From positions 62,001-126,000 of the IMG/VR virus record IMGVR_UViG_3300028920_000038: a stretch of 64,000 nt of DNA; one strand, 5' to 3'. Position 1 is the stretch's first letter, and every line of letters starts with the position of its first letter. This DNA comes from a virus. Under the pieces are notes generated by a model, which ran no database searches, was not told the origin of the DNA, and saw nothing but the letters and a program-made list of their open reading frames with translations. The position numbers were made by a program, and so were the translations under genes. Positions 34,400-43,040 of the stretch are shown here, piece by piece.

Positions 34400-37300
34400 T
34401 TACCTCGATGCTCTAGACCTATATTTCAATTCTGACATAAATGCATCTGCATTAGTTACATTATTTAAATTGATAGGTCCATATACATTAACATTTTCAT
34501 TAGTAGTGTCTCCATAGTCTATTGGTCCTTCTCCTCCTGTAACTCCTCCTCTCTGAAGAGCTATTAAATCTGGATAATATTTTGGTATTATATATCTTAA
34601 TAGTTTTTCTCCATATTTTCTATTTATACCTTCCAAAGGAATTACTGCTTCTGCTCCTTTTTCACCTATCATAGCAAATGTAGGTCCACTTGTTTTCTTT
34701 ATTCCTTTTTGTAATCCTAGAATTCCACCTTCAGCATGATTTCCACCTTGGTATACATCTCTATGATATGTTGTGTGCATAGTACTAACATTTGCTGGAA
34801 TACTACCTATAAGTCTTATTATTTTAATTAGCTTGTTTTCTGAATCTCCAGTATCAGTTTTTACTTTAACTTTTCTTTCTATTTCACTAGGTATATCATC
34901 AGTTGTTCCATTCATCAAATTTGCACTTTTGTTTAGTACTGAGTTTATTGCATCTTGACTTGCTTGACTCCATAGGAAATTTAATGTTAGCTCCTTATCT
35001 AATGCTCCAAGGTCTGGTAGCATTGCATTAAATTCTTCCAGAGTTGGTGTCTTTATTAATTTAGTGATATTTAGTTTATCAGTACCAACCAAATTTCTGA
35101 AGAATGCAACTCCACCAAGTGGTGTAGATGGAAAGTATAGTTTCTTTTTATCTTCATCACTAAGAGATGTAAACAATGTATTTATATCAGATTGAGTTAG
35201 ATTTGGTCTTATTGATATTTCTTGAGGAGAAGCACTTTTTGTTGCTTCACCTATTTGATCTATAATTCCATCTTTATCAACAGTATACTCTAAATTACCT
35301 AGCATAAATGTAGTTCCCTCTACTGTAGTTTTAACAGTAGACATATCTGCAGCAAATGGAAGTTTTATTCCTTCAGGCATCATACCTTCTAAAGCTGGTA
35401 TATATTCAGTTGGTATAGCAGATAAGAATGTTTGCCAATTCTTACCGTCCCATTTAGTATCTAATTTAAATTCTGCAGAGAATCTATGAAATATGTCAGA
35501 TAATTGACTGATTTGAGTAGAAGTTAATTTTCCTATCCAAGTGTTCCAATCATATCCATCCCATTTTACATCAAAATCTAATAATTCTTCCATGCCTGCA
35601 AATGATTTAGTTATCCAGTCCTTAGCTTCTTCTGTATTAAATATCTCTTCCCAGTCATCTCCTTTCCATTCATTTATATTGCTTGGTACTTCCTTAAATA
35701 TATCTCCAAATTTCTTATTTAAACTCTTAGCAAATGATTTTCCTAATATACTAGTTCCTATTACTTCATCGAAAGTTTCCCAATCAGTTTCATCCCAACT
35801 AACAGTCATATCTGGTGTGAATATTACATCATTTTCTTCCATATCTTTTAGGAATGCATTAAAGTTATCTCTCCATTGTTGTAAATCAGCCATTTCAGTA
35901 AAGTTAATTTGTATAGCAGTTTCCATAGAATTTAGATCTACTCCTTGAAGTTTTAATATCATTTCTAATGTTTTCTGAAGAGAATCTCTGGTTTCTATTA
36001 GTATATCATTTGTTTTTTCTAATGTTTCATTAATTTCAGCTAATGTACCTACACCACCATCAGTAGTATCCCAAGCAGATGCAGCAGCATTACGAAATGC
36101 CTCCATGTTTTCTATGCCAAGTTCTTCCGCTAGAGCAGCCTCTGTCATTCCTTGTTCCCATACTCCAATAGCATTACCCATTTGTATCATTGAAGCAGCT
36201 GATATTATACCAGCCTGTCCATATTCTTCTAGTATTTGGTCCATATTCATTCCATAGAAGTTTTCTAGAGTAGAGATTACTCCGTCCATACTTCCACCAA
36301 ACTCATCCCATATACCTAGATTTTCTAGCATTACTTGTGCTACGGTTTTACCAGCATGTTCACTTCCCTCTCCATATACATCGAAAAGGTCTCTTTGTTC
36401 ATCTAGTAATCCACCAACAGAACTAGCATTTACTGTTGAGTCAATTAATGCTTTGCCCATTGTTGCAGCATTCTTTATTACTCCTTGCATTGATTCAGAT
36501 AGAGCGTTATTAGCTAAACCTAATTCTAGTTCTGCCTCTGCAGCTTCATAAGCATTATCAGCAATATCGTACCATGCTTCTGCTGCTTCAGAAGATATTA
36601 TTCCTTGATCAATTAAAGAATCCATTATTGGACCTAAAATATCTTTGTATTTTTGAGTTGTATTTGTTAGATTATCTTGTGCATCATTATAAGCAATTAT
36701 TGTATCTAATTCCTCTTGTGTTATTATTCCCTGAGAGACTAAGTCTTGTAAGTCAGCGAGCTCTTCAGCATACGCAGCAGTTCCTGCTTCTGTATTCATG
36801 AATTCTTCTACTTCTTCTCTTTGTGCATCGTTAAGTCCATCTATAGCATCCATAAATCCTTTGTTTAATTCAAGAACTTCTCCTTCTGCTTCCTTTAATT
36901 CCTTAAATCCTTCTATGATCTCATCATTTATCATTCCCTGCTCAGCTAGTGTCTCGAATAAATCTGATAATTGACTTCCTTCGTCTTTTCTTAATTTATA
37001 TAACTTTAGTTCAATTTCATATATTTTGTCTTGAGCTTCTAGATAATGTTTTAGGTGTTCATTAGTTATTTTTGTAGCTTCTTCTAATAATCTCATATAA
37101 GCAGCTTGTTGAGCTTCTAATTTCAACTGCTCCTCAGTTTGACTAGTTAGAGTCTCCCTTAACTCCATAAAGGCTTCAGTTATTTCCATTAAATCTCTTT
37201 CAGCTGCAGTTGCTTTTATAGTTACTATTCTAGCTTCATCTTTATTTTCTAACCACTCTGCCATTACATTTGTATTGCCTGCTACCATCTTAGTTATTTC

Positions 37301-40300
37301 TTGATAAGAATATCCCAAATCTATAAGTTCATTATATGTTTTATTTGCAGTATATCCAGTTTCACTCATCATAGTATTCCACATGCTTTGAGCTTGAGCT
37401 GCTGAAGTAGTAGCTTCTTCCTGTTCTATCATTCTATCTACAATATCTTTAGCTATACTTGCAAGTTCAACTTCTTTTTCTTGAGCTTCTTTAGAATTAG
37501 CTCCATATTTACCTAATGCTTCTGCATATTCTAATACAAGATCTGTTTCTCTTTGTCTTGCTTGAGCAATATCATCAATTATATTGCTTACATTATTTAA
37601 TGACTTATAATATTCTTCTAAATATCCAACTGCATCATCCATAGCTTCAGAATAATTTCTTACTTCCTGTAAGAGTCCTCCTATACTATTTATAAGATCC
37701 TGATTTACCTCATTCAATTTTTCTTCCGCTTCTATTAATTCATTCTCTGCATCTATAAATGCTTGAGAATCGCTGATGCCTTCAGCTTTCATATCATTGA
37801 CTTTCTCCAATGCAAGTCTATATACTCTAGAAGCATCAGATACTTCTCCTAATTTATCTTGTAAAACAGCTTCTTCTCCTATTAATAGATGTGTCATTCT
37901 TTTTAAATCTACTCCATAATTAACCAATTCTTCCATTGAATCAAACCTATCAGCATATGCCTTATCTGTCAGATGTAGAGCTTCTGCTATTCTTTTTGAA
38001 GCAAATTCAACAGTAGATGCAACCGCTTCTGAAGATATAGCTTCTTGTTGTGTATTTTTCATGAAAATTCCTGATAGTTCTTTTTTAGCCCAAGCTCCAA
38101 GAGATGCAAGTTGTCCTCCTATGCCTCCCATAGATTTTGACATCTGTTCTAAAGCTTCACCTTCTCTATATAAACTTTCTGAATCTAAAATTCCTCTTCC
38201 TAATATTCCTAATCCTCCAAAAGTTTCTGTTAACAAATCTAGAGGATTCATAAGCTCTTTAGTAGATTTTACTTGTTGAACATTCATAGCTGAAACTAAG
38301 GTTGACATTTCTGCTAAACTACCTAGTGACTCAGCTGCTCTTTCATTAACACTAACCCAGTCAAGTTCTTTATCACTGAGATATGCAACTGCATCAGCGA
38401 ATCCCATACTAGAGTTAGATGCAGCCCATGAAGCAACCTCAAGCATCGATAATTCAGTTGCTAAATAATCTAAATCAATGCCTGCTTTCTTTACAGTATC
38501 TCCTAAACTACCAAAATCTCTATTTAGAGTATTGAAATAAGCAGACACTGCTAATACTGCTACGGCTGCAGCTAATAAAACTGGAATTGCTACTTTTAAT
38601 GCCATTGCACTAGCAGCTGCTGTTTTTTGAGCTGCAGATAATTGTACATTAGCTATAGAAAGAGCTTCAGTTACAGGTATGTCCTCTTCTTTTGCTATAG
38701 TTAATGCTCTCTGTAGTAATGCTGTAGTAGCTAAATTAGGATTAAGTGACATTCTGGCAGCAGCTTCAGCAGTTAATTGTTTGTTGTATATTCCCATAAA
38801 GGCAGCCTTAGCTCTTAATGCTTGGTCTTCCTTAATTGATAGTGCTAAATAAGCTTGTTTTAAAACAGTTTGAGCCTTAGTTAATTTATTTGAAATTAAT
38901 CTTGCTGCTAATTCCTTTCCCAATGCACTAGTAAGTATTGCCTCTCTAGCAATCTCTTTTCCTAATAGTGCTAAATATAAAGTTTTTAATGTAAGGAGAC
39001 CAGAAACTATACCTCTAACAGCCATTAAAGTTCCTTTCCATGTTATATAAGCTACTATTAATGTCTTTATTATATTCCAATTTTTTTGAAGAAATCCGAT
39101 AAAAACTGATAGAGCTGGTAATACAGAATCCTTAATGAATCCAGCTAATTCTCTAAGAAATGGAGAAAGTTTATTTCCAATTTCTATAGCGGTTTCTGAG
39201 AAAGCATTCTGTAATAGTGTTAAAGAACCCCATAGAGTATCTGTTTGAGTTTGTGCAACTGATTTAGTAATTCCAGCTGAACTTTTAAGCATTGAATTAT
39301 ATTCAGATACTTTATCTGCTGAATCCACCAATACAGCAGCTGCAGCGGCAGTTCTTGCTCTAAACATATTAGCAGCAGTTCCAGCATCAAAATTAGCTGC
39401 TTTTAATTTATATAATATTTCTGTTAAAGAATATATTTCTGGGTTTAAATCTTGTACAGTCAATCCCATTCCTTCAAGCATCTCTACTGCTTCATCAGTT
39501 GGTTTTAATAATTTAGTAAATATCATATTTAGACGTTGACCAGCTTGCGATCCAGTCAAACCAGTGTCTGTTAAAACTGCAAGAGCAGCTGATACTTCTT
39601 CCAATTCTACACCTATTGCACCAGCTATTGGACCAACGTATTTCATAGCCTCTTGCATTTTCTCAAATGTCATAAATGAATTGGTAATAGTAGCTGTAAA
39701 TGTATCTACTATTCTTTCAGTATCTTCTATAGCTAATCCAAATGCTTTCATAGCTGTAGCAACAGAATATGTAGCTTCAGAAAGTTCTGATTGTGTAGCT
39801 GCTGCATAATCCAATATAGGTTGTAAATCTTTTTCTGTCATGTCTGCTACATCATAACCAGCACTAGCTAGATTATAGAATGCATCTGCTACTTTTTGTG
39901 CAGAGAATACTGTAGTTCTTCCAAGTTCTTGAGATACCTGCATAATATGATCCCTAACTTTTTCAAATGATGATCCTAAATATCCTGCTACTGTGGCTGC
40001 ATTTGTGGCTGACCTTTCAAACTCTGAAAATGTTTCTATCATCTGTTGGATACCATTCCGAAGGGCCATTACCATCTGAACACCAATAGTAAAAGTTAAA
40101 TAATGAGCAATCATACCAAATAGATTTCTTAAATTAAATGCCTTCTTTATTATAGAACCAAATGACTTACTAACTCCTTGATCCATTTTTATAGAACCTT
40201 GTATCATTCCATCCTTTAGGGTTCTGAAACTTACATTTGTCTTATCGTAAGCCATTCCCAATTCTAATATTCTTGGTTTTAATTGTTCCATTACTTCCAT

Positions 40301-40648
40301 TTGAGTTTTTCCCATAGCGACTCCAGGACCCGCTAAATCGGGTGCTGTAGTAGGAGCTATTGTTTCTTTAACTTTAGTAGCTCCTCCCATTTTAGCTAAA
40401 CCCATTTCTTTCATAGCTACAGCTGCTCTTTCAGTAGCTGTGGCTAATTCACTCATAGCTTTAGTGTGGATTTTAATTTGACTCATAAACCCTTGTGGAA
40501 ATGCAAAGGGTCCTCTCTTACCTGCTCCAGCAGCTTTTCTAATTTCTTGATTAAAACTACCTAAAGCTTTTTGGACTTTATTAATTTCACTAACGAATTT
40601 GCTAGCATTAGCAATTATATCAAATCTTATTTGGCCAATTGTTGCCAT
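34400..40648 (-). CDS. Tail tape measure protein
   Basis: A 2082-residue tape measure protein. Residues ~195-520 are the TP901-type core (FSEFERSATNAATVAGYLG, GRTTVFSAQKVADAFYNLASAG, TDTGLTGSQAGQRLN, GTAANMFRARTAAAAAVL). Hydrophobic stretches follow at about residues 540-590 and near 690 (AIPVLLAAAVAVLAVSAYF), then a long helical, Glu-rich body. The C-terminus GGILGLQKGIKKTSGPTFAM, then GEKGAEAVIPLEG, is the standard tape measure ending. At about 1.5 Angstrom per residue the tail would be near 300 nm. It lies about 15 kb from the tail assembly chaperone instead of next to it. Confidence 0.93.
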   Translation of the reverse strand: MATIGQIRFDIIANASKFVSEINKVQKALGSFNQEIRKAAGAGKRGPFAFPQGFMSQIKIHTKAMSELATATERAAVAMKEMGLAKMGGATKVKETIAPTTAPDLAGPGVAMGKTQMEVMEQLKPRILELGMAYDKTNVSFRTLKDGMIQGSIKMDQGVSKSFGSIIKKAFNLRNLFGMIAHYLTFTIGVQMVMALRNGIQQMIETFSEFERSATNAATVAGYLGSSFEKVRDHIMQVSQELGRTTVFSAQKVADAFYNLASAGYDVADMTEKDLQPILDYAAATQSELSEATYSVATAMKAFGLAIEDTERIVDTFTATITNSFMTFEKMQEAMKYVGPIAGAIGVELEEVSAALAVLTDTGLTGSQAGQRLNMIFTKLLKPTDEAVEMLEGMGLTVQDLNPEIYSLTEILYKLKAANFDAGTAANMFRARTAAAAAVLVDSADKVSEYNSMLKSSAGITKSVAQTQTDTLWGSLTLLQNAFSETAIEIGNKLSPFLRELAGFIKDSVLPALSVFIGFLQKNWNIIKTLIVAYITWKGTLMAVRGIVSGLLTLKTLYLALLGKEIAREAILTSALGKELAARLISNKLTKAQTVLKQAYLALSIKEDQALRAKAAFMGIYNKQLTAEAAARMSLNPNLATTALLQRALTIAKEEDIPVTEALSIANVQLSAAQKTAAASAMALKVAIPVLLAAAVAVLAVSAYFNTLNRDFGSLGDTVKKAGIDLDYLATELSMLEVASWAASNSSMGFADAVAYLSDKELDWVSVNERAAESLGSLAEMSTLVSAMNVQQVKSTKELMNPLDLLTETFGGLGILGRGILDSESLYREGEALEQMSKSMGGIGGQLASLGAWAKKELSGIFMKNTQQEAISSEAVASTVEFASKRIAEALHLTDKAYADRFDSMEELVNYGVDLKRMTHLLIGEEAVLQDKLGEVSDASRVYRLALEKVNDMKAEGISDSQAFIDAENELIEAEEKLNEVNQDLINSIGGLLQEVRNYSEAMDDAVGYLEEYYKSLNNVSNIIDDIAQARQRETDLVLEYAEALGKYGANSKEAQEKEVELASIAKDIVDRMIEQEEATTSAAQAQSMWNTMMSETGYTANKTYNELIDLGYSYQEITKMVAGNTNVMAEWLENKDEARIVTIKATAAERDLMEITEAFMELRETLTSQTEEQLKLEAQQAAYMRLLEEATKITNEHLKHYLEAQDKIYEIELKLYKLRKDEGSQLSDLFETLAEQGMINDEIIEGFKELKEAEGEVLELNKGFMDAIDGLNDAQREEVEEFMNTEAGTAAYAEELADLQDLVSQGIITQEELDTIIAYNDAQDNLTNTTQKYKDILGPIMDSLIDQGIISSEAAEAWYDIADNAYEAAEAELELGLANNALSESMQGVIKNAATMGKALIDSTVNASSVGGLLDEQRDLFDVYGEGSEHAGKTVAQVMLENLGIWDEFGGSMDGVISTLENFYGMNMDQILEEYGQAGIISAASMIQMGNAIGVWEQGMTEAALAEELGIENMEAFRNAAASAWDTTDGGVGTLAEINETLEKTNDILIETRDSLQKTLEMILKLQGVDLNSMETAIQINFTEMADLQQWRDNFNAFLKDMEENDVIFTPDMTVSWDETDWETFDEVIGTSILGKSFAKSLNKKFGDIFKEVPSNINEWKGDDWEEIFNTEEAKDWITKSFAGMEELLDFDVKWDGYDWNTWIGKLTSTQISQLSDIFHRFSAEFKLDTKWDGKNWQTFLSAIPTEYIPALEGMMPEGIKLPFAADMSTVKTTVEGTTFMLGNLEYTVDKDGIIDQIGEATKSASPQEISIRPNLTQSDINTLFTSLSDEDKKKLYFPSTPLGGVAFFRNLVGTDKLNITKLIKTPTLEEFNAMLPDLGALDKELTLNFLWSQASQDAINSVLNKSANLMNGTTDDIPSEIERKVKVKTDTGDSENKLIKIIRLIGSIPANVSTMHTTYHRDVYQGGNHAEGGILGLQKGIKKTSGPTFAMIGEKGAEAVIPLEGINRKYGEKLLRYIIPKYYPDLIALQRGGVTGGEGPIDYGDTTNENVNVYGPINLNNVTNADAFMSELKYRSRASR

Positions 40649-40656
40649 ATTTATAC

Positions 40657-40971
40657 CTACTTAATCTTAACTAATTGAATTGCTTCTCTATCAACCTTTG
40701 GGGAATAATCCCATGGATGTTCGTAATTAAACCAAGCTTTCCATTCACACACATATAAACCTAAGTCATCGGTTGATTGAGTCGATACATAATAATGATA
40801 TATCCCTGTAGATGCATGAGTTCCTGATACAGGTCCGAGTAGAACTGTTCCATCTGGTCGATATACTGTCAAATAAGCTTTATTACCAGAACAGTCTATA
40901 TAAGTGGATCCCGATGTGAATGTAACTTGCGATTTAAATGTACTTTCCCTTTCATATTTTGTTACGGACAT
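40657..40971 (-). CDS. Small beta-rich tail protein
   Basis: A 104-residue protein: VTKYERESTFKSQVTFTSG, KAYLTVYRPDGTVLLGPVSG, TGIYHYYVSTQSTDDLGLYVCEW, a layout of an immunoglobulin-like sandwich, as in baseplate upper-protein-type N-terminal domains. ATG 40971 is chosen because the longer frame (to 41076) runs inside the upstream gene and GAGTGA lies before 40971. It directly precedes the tape measure gene. Unknown family. Confidence 0.6.
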   Translation of the reverse strand: MSVTKYERESTFKSQVTFTSGSTYIDCSGNKAYLTVYRPDGTVLLGPVSGTHASTGIYHYYVSTQSTDDLGLYVCEWKAWFNYEHPWDYSPKVDREAIQLVKIK

Positions 40972-40978
40972 ATTTATA

Positions 40979-41437
40979 TCACTCTGATGTAGAAACAGTA
41001 GAAACAGTTCCCTCAGATGAGGACTGTCTAACATTTTTATCTTCAGAAGATGAAACAGAAGATTTCTTCTGTTCATCAGAAACTACTGAAGATTTTTTTA
41101 ATCTCGATGTAGTTACAATCGATTTTATTAAGTTTGAAATTGAATTAGAAATTCTATTAATTTCTGATGAAGTCACAGATATATTATGAAGATCTGATAC
41201 TTGAGATACTAAATTATATACTTCACTATCTGTTAATGAAGTAATATTTCTTTCAGAGAATTCCTGCACTAGATTATTTATTAAGGAATCTGAAGTAGTT
41301 ATGTTATAGATTTCAGTGAAATCTACAGTTATATCTGATGGTATGGTCGGTAATGGAGGTGCTGTCGGTTCTTCTAAAACATCAAATCTTGATGAATCGA
41401 ATCGTGCAGTGTCGAATCTAGCTGGAAAGAAAGTCAT
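40979..41437 (-). CDS. Hypothetical virion-cluster protein, Ser-rich C-terminus
   Basis: A 152-residue protein. It begins with a short repeat (ARFDTARFDSSRFD), then Pro-rich APPLPTIPS, then two related helical stretches of the form S-L-I-N-N-L-V-Q-E-F and E-V-Y-N-L-V-S-Q-V-S, and ends with a Ser/Lys-rich tail of low complexity (residues ~110-152). ATG 41437 follows GAGGA by 7 nt; a GTG at 41455 is the alternative. The RFD repeat at the start may be a peptide that docks on another virion protein. Function unknown. Confidence 0.55.
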   Translation of the reverse strand: MTFFPARFDTARFDSSRFDVLEEPTAPPLPTIPSDITVDFTEIYNITTSDSLINNLVQEFSERNITSLTDSEVYNLVSQVSDLHNISVTSSEINRISNSISNLIKSIVTTSRLKKSSVVSDEQKKSSVSSSEDKNVRQSSSEGTVSTVSTSE

Positions 41438-41461
41438 TAAAAATTCCTCTATCACTTGCCA

Positions 41462-42016
41462 TTAATATGTTCCTGTATTTATATATATGTCATTACTTTG
41501 CTTAGATGTTTGAATATTCATACATTGTCCTAACTTTGATGATAATATTATCAAATCTGGTGGGGATATATCAATGGGAGGAGATGATATATCTCCATAA
41601 GCATCAAATATAGTAAAAGGAGATGCTCCATTTCCCCAAAAACACCAATGATTATATTCACTATCAATAACTTCAACATATATGTATCTGCCATCTTTGT
41701 CAGTAGAATCTACTTCTGCCCAATCACTTGTATCTTGCCAAGTAGAAATACCCTCAGCAACTGCAGTTCCCCAAGTCCCCTTTATATCACTAACGTAGAT
41801 ATCCACATCTATAGGATCTATACCAAGTTGGGAACGGCCTCTAAATTTAGTTATAGTATATGTTTGTCCTAAATCAATAATAAACCAATGAGTTTCTGAT
41901 ACTGAATGGGCCCAATAATTTGTTCCATCTAATGCATCTACTAGGTCAAAACCTTCATTTTGCCCACAACTACTATCATATTCATCACTACTTATTTCTA
42001 ACCAATCTTCAGCCAT
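41462..42016 (-). CDS. F5/8 type C (discoidin-like) carbohydrate-binding virion protein
   Basis: A 184-residue protein. Residues ~20-140 read as a discoidin/F5-8C jelly roll: ALDGTNYWAHSVSETHWFIIDLGQTYTI is the typical start (here given as the segment at residues ~29-55), then FRGRSQ, DVDIYVSD, and DKDGRYIYVEVI. The last ~40 residues are a separate tail. Such domains bind sugars or lipids on cell surfaces, so it is a candidate host-recognition protein. GAGATAT precedes the ATG. Confidence 0.75.
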   Translation of the reverse strand: MAEDWLEISSDEYDSSCGQNEGFDLVDALDGTNYWAHSVSETHWFIIDLGQTYTITKFRGRSQLGIDPIDVDIYVSDIKGTWGTAVAEGISTWQDTSDWAEVDSTDKDGRYIYVEVIDSEYNHWCFWGNGASPFTIFDAYGDISSPPIDISPPDLIILSSKLGQCMNIQTSKQSNDIYINTGTY

Positions 42017-42017
42017 T

Positions 42018-42419
42018 TTATATCTCTAATTCTTCTTCGATACTTGTAGCTAAATTATCTCTATGAACCTGACTAATATTAGTAATAACTGGAACATCTA
42101 ACTCTGAATCCCAATAATAATTCTGCAAACCAGTCATAATTATATTATTTATATTCTGTAGTGAAGTTATTGAACCTGATATTGCAGTAGCAAATTCTGG
42201 ATATCTTGATGCAAACCAATCTCCATGAGTAGTATTAAAGTTATTAAGCATGGCATAATTATTCACAAACCTATCTCTCAAATCCATCAACTCCATAGTA
42301 GAATAAGTTCTATTAGTATCCCGTAATTGAATTACTAGATGATTTATACTATTCCAAAGTCTAGGTAATTGTTTAATTATAGTTTGAGCTGTAGATTCTC
42401 TTTGAAGTTTATATATCAT
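42018..42419 (-). CDS. Hypothetical helical protein in the fibre cluster
   Basis: A 133-residue, mostly helical protein (RESTAQTIIKQLPRLWNSINHLVIQL, given as residues ~6-32, then NNYAMLNNFNTTHGDWFASRYPEFATA). No family recognised. AAAGGAGGG is a very strong SD just before the ATG. It opens a new gene group: the gap upstream carries the AACATTAAAGCAT motif at 42447-42459. It may be a fibre chaperone or adaptor. Confidence 0.6.
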   Translation of the reverse strand: MIYKLQRESTAQTIIKQLPRLWNSINHLVIQLRDTNRTYSTMELMDLRDRFVNNYAMLNNFNTTHGDWFASRYPEFATAISGSITSLQNINNIIMTGLQNYYWDSELDVPVITNISQVHRDNLATSIEEELEI

Positions 42420-42446
42420 TTTATCCCTCCTTTAGTAGACATATTG

Positions 42447-42459
42447 AACATTAAAGCAT
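42447..42459 (-). promoter_or_regulatory. Intergenic motif, variant AACATTAAAGCAT
   Basis: One mismatch to the 13-mer. It lies in the 55-nt gap ahead of the gene at 42018-42419, which has an unusually strong AAAGGAGGG ribosome binding site. Confidence 0.35.
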
Positions 42460-42474
42460 AATAGGTAATATCGC

Positions 42475-43038
42475 TCATGCTATAGTAACCCGATGTCCCT
42501 TTCCTGAAAACATTATTCTCTTACCGGGTACCTTATTAAATTTAGTAACTCCAGCTGCCTCTCCCTCTTCAGAACTTTCTGTATAATTAGCATAGATTAA
42601 TAAACTAACAGTTGAATATCCGTCATCAAATGATTCTATTGGATCTTCTGGTGTCGGATATGTCATAAATTCATAGTATAAACCACCAGTTCCATCTGCT
42701 TCATTCTCTGAATTAAAATTGACAGCAAGTGTATCATCAATAAAAACACCAATATAATATAATGTAGATGCTGTTACTGTTGGTTTTGGTTCACTAAAAT
42801 TAAATGTAATCCAACCAGAACCTCCATCTGTTTTTTCTTCAGTGGAATCTATTAGATTTAAATTTTCATCATATAATAAACATGTTACTTCTTCCCCAGA
42901 ACTCCAACCACTTGTAAAATACACAACTATATTATCAACGGTACCGTCACTTGTTGGTGTTCCCTTACAAAATCTACCTTGATTAGCTGATACTGATAAT
43001 TGGTTTTCTGCTGAACCATTATAACCAAATATTGCCAT
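42475..43038 (-). CDS. Beta-sandwich virion protein
   Basis: A 187-residue protein. NGSAENQLSVSANQGRFC, IVVYFTSGWSSGEEVTCLLYDENLNL and TASTLYYIGVFIDDTLAVNFN indicate a beta-sandwich distantly like those in the tail proteins at 28574-30684. The last ~35 residues are basic (KFNKVPGKRIMFSGKGHRV) and may anchor the protein. Probably an adhesin or decoration of the tail tip; family not identified. Confidence 0.62.
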   Translation of the reverse strand: MAIFGYNGSAENQLSVSANQGRFCKGTPTSDGTVDNIVVYFTSGWSSGEEVTCLLYDENLNLIDSTEEKTDGGSGWITFNFSEPKPTVTASTLYYIGVFIDDTLAVNFNSENEADGTGGLYYEFMTYPTPEDPIESFDDGYSTVSLLIYANYTESSEEGEAAGVTKFNKVPGKRIMFSGKGHRVTIA

Positions 43039-43040
43039 AT

